Shown: piece after piece, positions 26,423 through 35,195 of the stretch
How the letters are laid out: each line of letters begins with the position of its first letter
Position numbering within the stretch: position 1 is the stretch's first letter
From: an uncultured Bacteroidales bacterium
GTDB taxonomy: Bacteria > Bacteroidota > Bacteroidia > Bacteroidales > Paludibacteraceae
Reading direction: 5' to 3'
Assembly: GCA_934728255.1 (NCBI GenBank)
Contig: CAKVEC010000003.1
Span: 186,001 to 250,000, forward strand
Length of the DNA stretch: 64,000 nt
The notes under the pieces: model-generated
Databases searched by the model: none
What the model saw: only the letters and a program-made list of their open reading frames with translations
What the model was told of the DNA's origin: nothing
Program-made: the position numbers and the translations under genes

Positions 26423-26899
26423 ATGAGAAAAGCAAAACCAACAAAACGTGTAATCCTTCCGGATCCCGTTTATGGCGAGGTGATGGTGGCTAAGTTTGTA
26501 AACCACTTGATGCTCGATGGTAAGAAAAACACTTCGTATGGTGTGTTCTATACCGCTTTGGGAGTAGTAGAACAGAAGATGAAGTCGGAGGATAAGTCCG
26601 CTTTGGATATCTGGAAGCAGGCTCTCGATAATATCACTCCTCTGGTTGAGGTAAAATCGAAACGTATCGGTGGCGCTACTTTCCAAGTACCTACGGAGAT
26701 TCGTGCTGACCGCAAGGGTTCGATTGCAATGAAGAATATGATTGCTTTCGCACGTAAACGTGGCGGTCATTCGATGGCAGAGAAATTGGCAGCCGAGATT
26801 ATGGATGCCTACAATAACCAGGGTGGTGCCTTTAAACGTAAAGAGGATATGCACCGTATGGCTGAGGCTAACCGTGCATTCGCACATTTCCGTTTCTAA
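26423..26899 (+). CDS. rpsG: 30S ribosomal protein S7
   Basis: 158 residues. S7 nucleates assembly of the 30S head by binding the 3' major domain of 16S rRNA. The core motifs FVNHLMLDGKK, GGATFQVPTEIR and the C-terminal KRKEDMHRMAEANRAFAHFRF-like end (read in shorter parts, KEDMHRMAEANR then FAHFRF) are normal. It follows rpsL and precedes fusA by 40 nt. Confidence 0.98.
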   Translation: MRKAKPTKRVILPDPVYGEVMVAKFVNHLMLDGKKNTSYGVFYTALGVVEQKMKSEDKSALDIWKQALDNITPLVEVKSKRIGGATFQVPTEIRADRKGSIAMKNMIAFARKRGGHSMAEKLAAEIMDAYNNQGGAFKRKEDMHRMAEANRAFAHFRF

Positions 26900-26939
26900 T
26901 ACGCACGTACGCGCGTGTATATAATAAGGAAAAGAAACA

Positions 26940-29054
26940 ATGGCTAAACACGATCTGAAATTAAACAGAAACATCGGTATCATGGCGCACATTGATGCCG
27001 GTAAGACAACTACCTCCGAGCGTATTCTGTACTACACCGGTCTTACGCATAAAATCGGTGAGGTACACGATGGTGCTGCTACTATGGACTGGATGGTTCA
27101 GGAGCAGGAGCGTGGTATTACTATCACTTCTGCAGCAACTACCACTTATTGGCCGTACAAGGGCGATAAGTACAAAATCAACTTGATTGACACTCCGGGG
27201 CACGTGGACTTTACCGTAGAGGTGGAGCGCTCGCTTCGTATTCTTGATGGTGCCGTGATGGCTCTCTGTGCTGTAGGTGGTGTTCAACCGCAGTCGGAAA
27301 CCGTTTGGCGCCAGGCTGATAAATACAATGTGCCGCGTCTCTGCTATGTCAACAAGATGGACCGTTCGGGTGCCAACTTCTTCGATGTGGTTCGCCAGAT
27401 TAAAGAGGTACTTGGTGCTACCCCTTGCCCTATCCAGATTCCTGTAGGAAACGAGGAAACGTTCAAAGGCGTAGTGGATCTTGTCAAGATGAAGGCTATC
27501 CTTTGGCACGATGAGACTATGGGCGCTGAGTATGAGGTGGATGACATCCCTGCTGACCTCGTTGCAGAGGCTGAGGAGTGGCGCGACAAAATGCTCGAGA
27601 CTATCGCAGAGTTCGATGATACATTGATGGAGAAGTATTTCTCTGATCCTTCTACTATTACTGAGGATGAGATCCGTGCCGCTATCCGTAAGGGTACTAT
27701 TGGTATGCATATTTTCCCCGTAATCTGCGGTTCTTCGTTCAAGAACAAAGGTGTGCAGACTATGCTTGATGCAGTCTGCGCTTATCTGCCGAGTCCGCTG
27801 GATACTCCGGAAATCGATGGTACAGATCCCCGTACAGGTGATGCTATCAGCCGCAAACCGGATGACAATGAACCGCTTTGCGCATTGGCGTTCAAGATCG
27901 CTACCGACCCGTATGTAGGTCGTCTCTGCTATTTCCGCGTTTATTCGGGTAAGTTGGAGGCGGGTTCGTATGTTTACAACCCCCGTTCGGGCAAGAAAGA
28001 GCGTATCTCGCGTATCTTCCAAATGCACTCCAACCATCAGAATCCTGTTGACTTTATCGCAGCAGGCGATATCGGAGCCGGCGTAGGTTTCAAGGATATC
28101 CGCACGGGTGATACCCTTTGTGATGAGGAAAATCCTATCGTGCTTGAATCTATCGAATTCCCCGCTCCTGTGATTGGCGTTTCAGTTGAGCCGAAGAGTC
28201 AGGCTGACCTTGATAAACTCGGTGTAGGTTTGGCTAAGTTGGCAGAGGAAGACCCGACATTCACCGTTAAAACCGACGAGCAGACCGGTCAAACCGTCAT
28301 CTCCGGTATGGGTGAGTTGCACCTCGAGATTATTATCGACCGTCTGAAACGTGAGTTCAAGGTAGAGTGCAACCAGGGTCGTCCGCAGGTAGCATACCGC
28401 GAGGCCATCTCTATGCCTGTTGAACTCCGTGAGACCTACAAGAAACAATCCGGTGGTCGTGGTAAATTTGCCGATATGTTCGTGCGCGTTGAACCGGCTG
28501 ATCCTGAATTCGAAGGTTCGCTCCAATTCGTGAACGAGGTTAAGGGTGGTAACATTCCTAAGGAGTTTATCCCCTCTATCGAAAAGGGTTTCCAGGCTGC
28601 GATGAAGAATGGTGTACTTGCCGGCTATCCGGTTGACCAACTTAAGGTTACTGTCATTGATGGTAGTTTCCACCCCGTTGACTCCGACCAGTTGTCATTC
28701 GAAATCTGCGCCCAGATGGCATTCAAGAACGCTTGCGTTAAGGCCAAACCGGTTCTTATGGAGCCTATTATGAAGGTAGAGGTGGTAACACCCGAGGAGA
28801 ATATGGGTGATGTCATCGGCGACTTGACCAAACGTCGTGGACAGGTCGAGGGTATGGATACCGCTCGTACGGGTGCACGTATCGTTAAGGCGAAAGTGCC
28901 TTTGAGCGAGATGTTCGGTTACGTAACCGCTCTTCGTACCATCACTTCCGGTCGTGCTACTTCCAGTATGGAATTCTCGCACTACGAGGCTGTTTCGAGC
29001 GCAATCGCCAAGGCAGTTCTTACCGAGTGCGGCGGACGTGCAGATTTGGTATAA
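26940..29054 (+). CDS. fusA: Elongation factor G
   Basis: 704 residues, all five EF-G domains. The G domain shows AHIDAGKTT (G1, 16-24), DTPGHVDF (G3) and NKMDRSGA (G4); domain IV and the C-terminal domain are complete, ending ECGGRADLV. It catalyses GTP-dependent translocation of tRNA and mRNA on the ribosome. It ends the str block. tuf, which follows fusA in many bacteria, is absent, as is usual in Bacteroidota. Confidence 0.98.
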   Translation: MAKHDLKLNRNIGIMAHIDAGKTTTSERILYYTGLTHKIGEVHDGAATMDWMVQEQERGITITSAATTTYWPYKGDKYKINLIDTPGHVDFTVEVERSLRILDGAVMALCAVGGVQPQSETVWRQADKYNVPRLCYVNKMDRSGANFFDVVRQIKEVLGATPCPIQIPVGNEETFKGVVDLVKMKAILWHDETMGAEYEVDDIPADLVAEAEEWRDKMLETIAEFDDTLMEKYFSDPSTITEDEIRAAIRKGTIGMHIFPVICGSSFKNKGVQTMLDAVCAYLPSPLDTPEIDGTDPRTGDAISRKPDDNEPLCALAFKIATDPYVGRLCYFRVYSGKLEAGSYVYNPRSGKKERISRIFQMHSNHQNPVDFIAAGDIGAGVGFKDIRTGDTLCDEENPIVLESIEFPAPVIGVSVEPKSQADLDKLGVGLAKLAEEDPTFTVKTDEQTGQTVISGMGELHLEIIIDRLKREFKVECNQGRPQVAYREAISMPVELRETYKKQSGGRGKFADMFVRVEPADPEFEGSLQFVNEVKGGNIPKEFIPSIEKGFQAAMKNGVLAGYPVDQLKVTVIDGSFHPVDSDQLSFEICAQMAFKNACVKAKPVLMEPIMKVEVVTPEENMGDVIGDLTKRRGQVEGMDTARTGARIVKAKVPLSEMFGYVTALRTITSGRATSSMEFSHYEAVSSAIAKAVLTECGGRADLV

Positions 29055-29062
29055 TGAATCAA

Positions 29063-29102
29063 TAAGAACGTGCGCAGGTGAGCGCACAGGCGCACGTTCT
29101 TA
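29063..29102 (+). terminator. Hairpin after fusA with alternative pairing
   Basis: TAAGAACGTGCGC (29063-29075) is the exact complement of GCGCACGTTCTTA (29090-29102). The right part of the left arm (GTGCGC) can instead pair with a nearer GCGCAC at 29082-29087, so two mutually exclusive folds exist. No T run follows. Terminator, processing site or regulator of the downstream S10 block. Confidence 0.6.
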
Positions 29103-29173
29103 ACATAATAAATAGGTCGCGGGTCATTCCAAGCAAATGACTCTTTGGATGTCTCGCGCTCTGTTCTTAAATA

Positions 29174-29192
29174 GACAATTCGTGAAATTGTC
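29174..29192 (+). promoter_or_regulatory. Small hairpin before rpsJ
   Basis: GACAATT-CGTGA-AATTGTC is a perfect 7-bp hairpin about 32 nt upstream of the rpsJ start. It may be part of an S10-block leader. Confidence 0.4.
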
Positions 29193-29224
29193 AAATTGTA
29201 AAATTATTAATTCAAAAAACAGAC

Positions 29225-29530
29225 ATGAGTCAGAAAATTCGTATCAAACTGAAATCTTTCGACCACAACTTAGTGGACAAGTCGGCAGAGAAAATCGTTA
29301 AAACAGTTAAGGCTACCGGTGCTGTAATCAGCGGTCCTATTCCATTGCCTACTCACAAACGTATCTTTACCGTTAACCGTTCCACTTTCGTTAACAAGAA
29401 AAGTCGCGAGCAGTTTGAACTATCGAGTTACAAACGTCTGATTGACATCTACAATGCAAATAGCAAGACCATCGAAGCTCTGATGAAACTCGAACTTGCT
29501 AGCGGTGTTGAGGTAGAAATCAAAGCGTAA
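29225..29530 (+). CDS. rpsJ: 30S ribosomal protein S10
   Basis: 101 residues, full length, starting MSQKIRIKLKSFDHNLVD and containing the conserved GPIPLPTHKRIFTV loop. S10 belongs to the 30S head and also serves as NusE in antitermination. It opens the S10 block, 170 nt after fusA and separated from it by a hairpin. Confidence 0.98.
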   Translation: MSQKIRIKLKSFDHNLVDKSAEKIVKTVKATGAVISGPIPLPTHKRIFTVNRSTFVNKKSREQFELSSYKRLIDIYNANSKTIEALMKLELASGVEVEIKA

Positions 29531-29680
29531 TCGAAAAAGAAACAACATTTGCATTGTGCATTACGCATTATGCATCGACAAACGACCGTTTCCCTCGGTA
29601 AATGACCGAGTAATCTTCGGGTGAAGGCGTCAGTCCGCGGGCGAGAACGGCAATTTATTAACAAACTAACAATCGGTAAA

Positions 29681-30301
29681 ATGCCAGGATTATTAGGAAA
29701 AAAAATCGGAATGACTTCCGTATTCGGTGCTGATGGCAAGAATATCCCATGCACCGTTATCGAGGCAGGTCCTTGCGTTGTAACGCAACTGAAAACCGTT
29801 GAGAAAGATGGCTATCAGGCTGTTCAGGTAGGTTTCATGCAGAAGAGCGAGAAACATACCAACAAGGCTGAAGCAGGTCACTTCAAGGCTGCAGGCGTTC
29901 AACCTATGCGTCACCTCGCTGAGTTCGACGAGTTCGACAAAGAACTCCATTTGGGCGATACCATCACGGTCGCTGACGTATTCGAGGAGAATACCTACAT
30001 CGATGTGATTGGTACCAGCAAAGGTAAAGGTTTCCAAGGTGTCGTAAAACGCCACGGTTTTGGTGGTGTTGGTCAATCGACTCACGGTCAGGACGACCGT
30101 CTGCGCGCACCGGGTTCTGTAGGTGCTTGTGCATACCCGAGCCGTATCTTCCCGGGTACACGTATGGGCGGACATATGGGACAAGACCGCATCACGGTTC
30201 AAAACCTTGTTGTTCTCAAAGTTATCCCTGAGTACAACTTGATTATGGTCAAGGGTAGTATTCCGGGTGCTAAAAATTCAATCGTTATTCTTAACAAGTA
30301 A
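29681..30301 (+). CDS. rplC: 50S ribosomal protein L3
   Basis: 206 residues from ATG 29681; the frame extends 60 nt upstream but MPGLLGKKIGMTSVF is the family N-terminus. L3 binds near the peptidyl transferase centre; its conserved loop HGQDDRLRAPGSVGAC and FPGTRMGGHMG are present. The 150-bp gap before it contains GCATTGTGCATTACGCATTATGCAT, given here as an AATGCAC-type run at about 29549-29575. Confidence 0.97.
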   Translation: MPGLLGKKIGMTSVFGADGKNIPCTVIEAGPCVVTQLKTVEKDGYQAVQVGFMQKSEKHTNKAEAGHFKAAGVQPMRHLAEFDEFDKELHLGDTITVADVFEENTYIDVIGTSKGKGFQGVVKRHGFGGVGQSTHGQDDRLRAPGSVGACAYPSRIFPGTRMGGHMGQDRITVQNLVVLKVIPEYNLIMVKGSIPGAKNSIVILNK

Positions 30302-30307
30302 TTTAGT

Positions 30308-30937
30308 ATGGAACTTAGTATTTTGAATATGGCCGGCAAAGAGACCGGCAAGAAGGTCGTCCTCAACGACGCAATCTTCGGTATTGAGCCTAACGAACAT
30401 GCTATCTACTTGGACGTTAAGCAATACTTGGCAAACAACCGCCAGGGAACAGCCAAAGCAAAACAACGTAGCGAGAATGCCCACTCTACACGCAAACTCG
30501 GTCGTCAGAAGGGCGGCGGAGGTGCACGCCCGGGTGATTTCAAATCGCCGGTTCGCGTAGGTGGTGGTACCATCTTCGGTCCCGTTCCCCGTAGTTATGC
30601 TTTCAAACTCAACCGCAAGGTGAAACAATTGGCTCGTAAATCGGCTCTCAGCCTTCGCGCTAAACAAGAGCAAATCCTTGTTTTGGACGCTCTTACTTTC
30701 GAGGCTCCTAAAACCAAGGCAATGGTCGAGGTTCTCAATAACCTCAATGTAGCAGGCAAAAAGGTTACTTTCATCGTCAGCGATGCTAACACCAATGCAA
30801 TCAAGTCGGCTGCCAACCTGCAACGAGTTAACGTTGTTTCGGCTAACGAACTGAATACTTATACTATTATGAACTCGAATGTAGTGGTTCTTACCGAGGC
30901 TTCGGCTGCCGCTATCGAGGCAACTTTTAACGCATAA
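30308..30937 (+). CDS. rplD: 50S ribosomal protein L4
   Basis: 209 residues. L4 lines the nascent peptide exit tunnel; the loop with KLGRQKGGGGARPGDFKSP carries the residues that contact the tunnel. In enterobacteria L4 represses its own S10 operon, which is not shown for Bacteroidota. It starts 6 nt after rplC, and its TAA overlaps a Shine-Dalgarno sequence for rplW. Confidence 0.97.
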   Translation: MELSILNMAGKETGKKVVLNDAIFGIEPNEHAIYLDVKQYLANNRQGTAKAKQRSENAHSTRKLGRQKGGGGARPGDFKSPVRVGGGTIFGPVPRSYAFKLNRKVKQLARKSALSLRAKQEQILVLDALTFEAPKTKAMVEVLNNLNVAGKKVTFIVSDANTNAIKSAANLQRVNVVSANELNTYTIMNSNVVVLTEASAAAIEATFNA

Positions 30938-30942
30938 GGAGG
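30936..30942 (+). promoter_or_regulatory. Strong Shine-Dalgarno sequence of rplW
   Basis: AAGGAGG lies 8 nt upstream of the rplW ATG and overlaps the rplD stop codon. Such sequences are rare in Bacteroidota, where most starts in this window have none. Confidence 0.75.
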
Positions 30943-30950
30943 TTACAACT

Positions 30951-31241
30951 ATGGCAATTATTATCAAACCGATCGTCACTGAGAAGATGACCGCCGCTGG
31001 CGAAAAGTTGAACCGTTATGGTTTTAGAGTAGAACGTACTGCCAACAAAGTTGAAATCAAAAAGGCAGTAGAGGAAATGTACAATGTACAGGTAGAGGAT
31101 GTAAATACCCTTATTGTGGCTCCCAAAGTAAAACAACGCTATACCAAGAGCGGTTTGCTTCGCGGTGCGCAGCAGGCTTACAAAAAGGCTATCGTTACAT
31201 TGAAACAAGGTGAAACAATCGATTTTTATAGCAATATCTAA
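30951..31241 (+). CDS. rplW: 50S ribosomal protein L23
   Basis: 96 residues. L23 sits at the tunnel exit and docks trigger factor and SRP. MAIIIKPIVTEKMT, the central VEIKKAVEEMYNVQVEDVNT and the C-terminal VTLKQGETIDFY are typical. Two nt separate it from rplB, so the two are translationally linked. Confidence 0.97.
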   Translation: MAIIIKPIVTEKMTAAGEKLNRYGFRVERTANKVEIKKAVEEMYNVQVEDVNTLIVAPKVKQRYTKSGLLRGAQQAYKKAIVTLKQGETIDFYSNI

Positions 31242-31243
31242 AA

Positions 31244-32068
31244 ATGGCTGTACGTAAATTTAAGCCCACTACACCAGGGCAAAGACACAAAGTTATCGGT
31301 GCATTTGAGACAATTACCGCAAGTGCTCCGGAGAAATCTCTTGTGTTCGGCAAACGCAAAACGGGTGGTCGTAACCATACTGGTAAGATGACCATGCGCT
31401 ACATCGGCGGCGGACATAAGCAGAAATATCGTGTAATTGACTTCAAACGTAACAAAGATGGTGTACCCGCTACAGTTAAAACAATTGAGTATGATCCGAA
31501 CCGTTCGGCTCGCATCGCTCTCTTGTTCTATGCTGATGGTGAGAAACGTTACATTCTTGCACCTAACGGACTGCAAGTAGGTCAAACGGTTATGTCGGGA
31601 GCAGAGGCCGCTCCTGAAGTAGGAAATGCCCTTCCTATGGCAAACATCCCTCTCGGAACGCTCATTCACAACATTGAGTTGCGTCCGGGGCAGGGGGCTT
31701 GCATGGTTCGCTCGGCTGGCGTGTTTGCACAACTCTCTTCGCGTGAAGATAAGTATGCAATCATCAAGTTGCCTTCGGGTGAATTGCGCAAGGTGCTCGC
31801 CACATGCAAGGCTACCGTTGGTGTAGTCGGCAATAGCGATCACGCATTGGAGAAGAGTGGTAAGGCTGGTCGTAGCCGTTGGCTCGGTCGCCGTCCTCGC
31901 AACCGTGGTGTTGTTATGAACCCTGTAGATCACCCGATGGGTGGTGGTGAAGGACGTGCATCTGGTGGACACCCGCGTTCTCGTAAGGGCTTGCTCGCTA
32001 AGGGTTACAAGACTCGTCACCCCAAGAACCAGAGCAATCAGTTCATAATCGAAAGAAGAAAGAAATAA
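31244..32068 (+). CDS. rplB: 50S ribosomal protein L2
   Basis: 274 residues. L2 is required for subunit joining and peptidyl transfer. The conserved MNPVDHPMGGGEGR segment, including the His close to the catalytic centre, is intact, as is GGRNHTGKMTMRYIGGGHK at the N-terminus. It lies in the S10 block between rplW and rpsS. Confidence 0.98.
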   Translation: MAVRKFKPTTPGQRHKVIGAFETITASAPEKSLVFGKRKTGGRNHTGKMTMRYIGGGHKQKYRVIDFKRNKDGVPATVKTIEYDPNRSARIALLFYADGEKRYILAPNGLQVGQTVMSGAEAAPEVGNALPMANIPLGTLIHNIELRPGQGACMVRSAGVFAQLSSREDKYAIIKLPSGELRKVLATCKATVGVVGNSDHALEKSGKAGRSRWLGRRPRNRGVVMNPVDHPMGGGEGRASGGHPRSRKGLLAKGYKTRHPKNQSNQFIIERRKK

Positions 32069-32091
32069 CCTATTAAAATCGTAACAACATT

Positions 32092-32361
32092 ATGAGTCGT
32101 TCATTAAAAAAAGGACCGTTTATCAATGTCAAGTTGGAGGACAAGGTGTTGGCTATGAATGAGTCGGGCAAAAAAGAAGTTGTCAAGACTTGGAGCCGTG
32201 CTTCTATGATTTCTCCGGATTTTGTAGGTCATACTATTGCAGTTCACAATGGAAACAAGTTCATTCCTGTTTATGTAACGGAGAATATGGTTGGACACAA
32301 GTTGGGAGAATTCGCTCCTACTCGTACCTTCCGTGGTCATGCCGGCAACAACAAGAAGTAA
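32092..32361 (+). CDS. rpsS: 30S ribosomal protein S19
   Basis: 89 residues, MSRSLKKGPFINVKL... with TWSRASMISPDFVGHTIAVHNG (typical region) and the basic end FRGHAGNNKK. S19 is in the 30S head, contacts S13 and lies near the A-site tRNA. Normal length; 23 nt after rplB. Confidence 0.98.
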   Translation: MSRSLKKGPFINVKLEDKVLAMNESGKKEVVKTWSRASMISPDFVGHTIAVHNGNKFIPVYVTENMVGHKLGEFAPTRTFRGHAGNNKK

Positions 32362-32405
32362 TCCATTGAATCATTCAAACAACAAATTAAATTTTAGAAT
32401 TCAAA

Positions 32406-32813
32406 ATGGGTGCTAGAAAACATAATACAGCCGAGGCAATGAAAGAGGCTCGCAAGAGTCAATACTTTGCCAAGGTAAACAACGTTCCTACATCTCCACG
32501 CAAAATGCGCCTTGTTGCTGACATGATTCGTGGCATGGAAGTGAACCGCGCACTGGGTGCTTTGCATTTCTCTACCCGGGAGGCATCGCGCGCTATGGAA
32601 AAAGTACTGAAATCGGCTATCGCTAACTGGGAAACAAAAACCGGTAAGAAGGCTGATCAGGAAACATTGTATGTAAGCAATATCATGGTTGACGGCGGAA
32701 TGATGCTCAAGCGTCTGCTGACCGCTCCTCAAGGTCGTGGCTACCGCGTCCGCAAACGTTCCAATCATGTTACTGTATTCGTAGATACTAAAAATACTAA
32801 CGCTGAAAAGTAA
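32406..32813 (+). CDS. rplV: 50S ribosomal protein L22
   Basis: 135 residues. L22 lines the exit tunnel with its long hairpin (AAPQGRGYRVRKRSNH-like region, here TAPQGRGYRVRKRSNH) and binds all 23S domains. The N-terminal basic extension is typical of Bacteroidota. It is followed by rpsC 8 nt later. Confidence 0.97.
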   Translation: MGARKHNTAEAMKEARKSQYFAKVNNVPTSPRKMRLVADMIRGMEVNRALGALHFSTREASRAMEKVLKSAIANWETKTGKKADQETLYVSNIMVDGGMMLKRLLTAPQGRGYRVRKRSNHVTVFVDTKNTNAEK

Positions 32814-32821
32814 TCAACAAA

Positions 32822-33562
32822 ATGGGACAGAAAATTAATCCTATTGCAAACCGTCTCGGTATTGTTCGTGGTTGGGATTCCAACTGGTTTGGCGGTAAGA
32901 ATTACGGAGATACTATCGTAGAGGATACTAAAATTCGTAAGTACCTCAACGCCCGTCTTGCTGAGGCTAGTATTTCCCGTATCGTTATCGAAAGAACTCT
33001 GAAACTTGTAACTGTAACTGTCTGCACCGCTCGCCCCGGTTTTATCATCGGTAAGGGTGGACAAGAGGTTGACAAATTGAAGGAGGAACTCAAAAAAATC
33101 ACCAAACAAGATGTTCAAATCAACATCTTCGAGGTAAAACGTCCTGAGTTGGATGCAACTATCGTTGCTACCAAAATTGCACGTCAATTGGAAGGCAAAG
33201 TGGCTTACCGTCGTGCCGTTAAGATGGCCATCGCTTCTACTATGCGTATGGGCGCTGAGGGTATCAAGGTGCAAGTCAGCGGCCGTCTGAACGGTGCCGA
33301 GATGGCACGTAAAGAGATGTACAAAGAAGGACGTACTCCTCTACACACACTGCGTGCCGACATCGACTATTGCCAGATTGGTGCTATCACCAAAGTGGGC
33401 GTTATCGGTGTTAAGGTTTGGATTTGCCGTGGCGAAGTTTACGGCAAAAAGGATCTCGCTCCTAACTTTACCCAGAAACAGGAAGGTCGTGGCATGGATC
33501 GCCGCAACGACCGCCGTGATGGTGACCGTAAGGGCGGCTTCCGCAGAAACAAAAAACAATAA
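32822..33562 (+). CDS. rpsC: 30S ribosomal protein S3
   Basis: 246 residues. S3 forms part of the mRNA entry channel and has helicase activity. The KH domain GKGGQEVDKLKEEL and the C-terminal domain (EGRTPLHTLRADIDY) are clear. It ends in an Arg/Lys/Asp-rich tail (about 220-246) that is longer than in E. coli. Confidence 0.97.
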   Translation: MGQKINPIANRLGIVRGWDSNWFGGKNYGDTIVEDTKIRKYLNARLAEASISRIVIERTLKLVTVTVCTARPGFIIGKGGQEVDKLKEELKKITKQDVQINIFEVKRPELDATIVATKIARQLEGKVAYRRAVKMAIASTMRMGAEGIKVQVSGRLNGAEMARKEMYKEGRTPLHTLRADIDYCQIGAITKVGVIGVKVWICRGEVYGKKDLAPNFTQKQEGRGMDRRNDRRDGDRKGGFRRNKKQ

Positions 33563-33591
33563 GTTTAACCGATTTGTAGATTACAACAGTT

Positions 33592-34023
33592 ATGTTACAA
33601 CCTAAGAAAACGAAATTCCGCCGCTCGCAAAAAGGCCGTATCAAAGGCATCGCGCAACGCGGCAATGAGTTGGCATTCGGCTCATTCGGTATCAAATCGC
33701 TTGGTACCATCTGGTTGACAGGTCGTCAAATCGAAGCAGCCCGTGTTGCTGTAACACGTTACATGCAACGTCAAGGTCAGGTATGGATTCGCGTGTTCCC
33801 GGATAAACCTATCACTAAAAAACCTCTGGATGTCCGTATGGGTAAAGGTAAAGGTGCTCCTGAGGGATTCGTAGTTCCATTGGAGCCCGGACGTATCATC
33901 TTCGAGGTTGACGGCGTTCCTTACGAGGTTGCCAAAGAGGCTCTTCGTTTGGCTGCTCAGAAACTTCCTATCACTACTAAGTTTGTCGTAAGACGTGATT
34001 ACGACCCAACCCAAAATGTTTAA
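33592..34023 (+). CDS. rplP: 50S ribosomal protein L16
   Basis: 143 residues. L16 helps position tRNA in the A site of the large subunit. MLQPKKTKFRRSQKGRIKG, the RVFPDKPITKKPLDVRMGKGKG loop (read as RVFPDKPITKKP then RMGKGKGAPE) and the C-terminal ITTKFV are as expected. The 29-nt gap before it is short. Confidence 0.97.
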   Translation: MLQPKKTKFRRSQKGRIKGIAQRGNELAFGSFGIKSLGTIWLTGRQIEAARVAVTRYMQRQGQVWIRVFPDKPITKKPLDVRMGKGKGAPEGFVVPLEPGRIIFEVDGVPYEVAKEALRLAAQKLPITTKFVVRRDYDPTQNV

Positions 34024-34031
34024 TCAGGATT

Positions 34032-34226
34032 ATGAAAACAGCTGAAATTAAAGAATTAACTACCGCTGAGATCCAAGAGCGTCTTGCTGCAGAAAAAGAT
34101 GCACTCGTACGTCTCAAACTGAATCACAGCATTTCTCCGCTCGACAATCCGTTGCAGATTAAGGTTGCTCGTAAGACAATCGCACGCCTTGCAACCGAAC
34201 TCCGTGCAAGAGAATTAACCAAGTAA
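34032..34226 (+). CDS. rpmC: 50S ribosomal protein L29
   Basis: 64 residues, two long helices. MKTAEIKELTTAEIQERL and the end ARKTIARLATELRARELTK (typical LRxxKKxIARxxT pattern) identify it. L29 sits next to L23 at the tunnel exit. Eight nt after rplP. Confidence 0.96.
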   Translation: MKTAEIKELTTAEIQERLAAEKDALVRLKLNHSISPLDNPLQIKVARKTIARLATELRARELTK

Positions 34227-34240
34227 AAAACGAAAGTGAA

Positions 34241-34498
34241 ATGGAAACAAGAAATTTAAGAAAAGAGCGTGTGGGCGTTGTCGTTTCCAACAAGATGGAT
34301 AAGACCATTGTCGTAGCCGTTAAGTGGAAAGAGAAACACCCCATCTATGGCAAGTTTGTCAATAAAACTCGCAAGTTCCATGTTCATGACGAGAAAAACG
34401 AGTGTGGTATCGGCGATACCGTCCGCATTATGGAGACTCGTCCGCTGAGCAAAACTGTTCGTTGGCGTCTAACTCAAATTATTGAAAGGGCTAAGTAA
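34241..34498 (+). CDS. rpsQ: 30S ribosomal protein S17
   Basis: 85 residues, OB-fold primary-binding protein of the 30S body. Conserved KERVGVVVSNKMDKTIVV and the later GDTVRIMETRPLSKTVRWRL are present. Two nt separate it from rplN. Confidence 0.97.
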   Translation: METRNLRKERVGVVVSNKMDKTIVVAVKWKEKHPIYGKFVNKTRKFHVHDEKNECGIGDTVRIMETRPLSKTVRWRLTQIIERAK

Positions 34499-34500
34499 TT

Positions 34501-34866
34501 ATGATACAACAAGAATCAAGACTTACGGTTGCGGACAACTCCGGTGCTAAAGAGGCATTGTGCATCCGCGTACTGGGCGGAACCAAAAAACGTTACGCCA
34601 CCCTCGGCGACACCATCGTGGTAGCAGTTAAGGGCGTTATTCCTTCCTCTGACATCAAGGACGGTGCGGTTAGCCGCGCTATCGTTGTCCGCGTGAAGAA
34701 AGAGGTTCGCCGTGCCGATGGTAGTTACATCCGCTTCGATGACAATGCATGCGTGCTTGTTAACAACGCCGGTGAACTGCGAGGCTCGCGTATCTTCGGC
34801 CCCGTTGCTCGTGAACTTCGTCAAACCAATATGAAGATTATTTCTCTGGCACCTGAAGTGCTTTAA
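34501..34866 (+). CDS. rplN: 50S ribosomal protein L14
   Basis: 121 residues. L14 forms part of the subunit interface and binds the silencing factor RsfS. MIQQESRLTVADNSGAKEAL and the C-terminal GPVARELR and MKIISLAPEVL are textbook. It opens the spc-type order rplN-rplX-rplE. Confidence 0.98.
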   Translation: MIQQESRLTVADNSGAKEALCIRVLGGTKKRYATLGDTIVVAVKGVIPSSDIKDGAVSRAIVVRVKKEVRRADGSYIRFDDNACVLVNNAGELRGSRIFGPVARELRQTNMKIISLAPEVL

Positions 34867-34886
34867 TCATCTAAATTATTACAGTA

Positions 34887-35195
34887 ATGGCAAAATTACA
34901 TATTAAGAAAGGTGATACCGTTTACGTTAACGCGGGTGCATCGAAAGGCAAAACCGGTCGTGTGCTGGAGGTGCTTGTAGATAAGCAACGTGCTATCGTA
35001 GAAGGTGTTAATATGGTATCGAAAAGTACCAAACCTAATGCAAAGAACCCGCAAGGGGGTATCGTAAAACAAGAGGCTTCTATCCATATCTCCAACCTCA
35101 ACCCCGTTGAGAATGGCAAACCGGTTCGCGTAGGCCGTGTGGAGAAAGACGGAAAGTTAGTCCGTGTATCTAAAAAAACCGGAAAGGAGATTTAA
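34887..35195 (+). CDS. rplX: 50S ribosomal protein L24
   Basis: 102 residues. L24 is an assembly initiator at the 5' end of 23S rRNA. KKGDTVYVNAGASKGKTGRV is the KOW motif, and GIVKQEASIHISNLNPV follows. Its TAA overlaps the first ATG of rplE by one base, so translation is coupled. Confidence 0.97.
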   Translation: MAKLHIKKGDTVYVNAGASKGKTGRVLEVLVDKQRAIVEGVNMVSKSTKPNAKNPQGGIVKQEASIHISNLNPVENGKPVRVGRVEKDGKLVRVSKKTGKEI

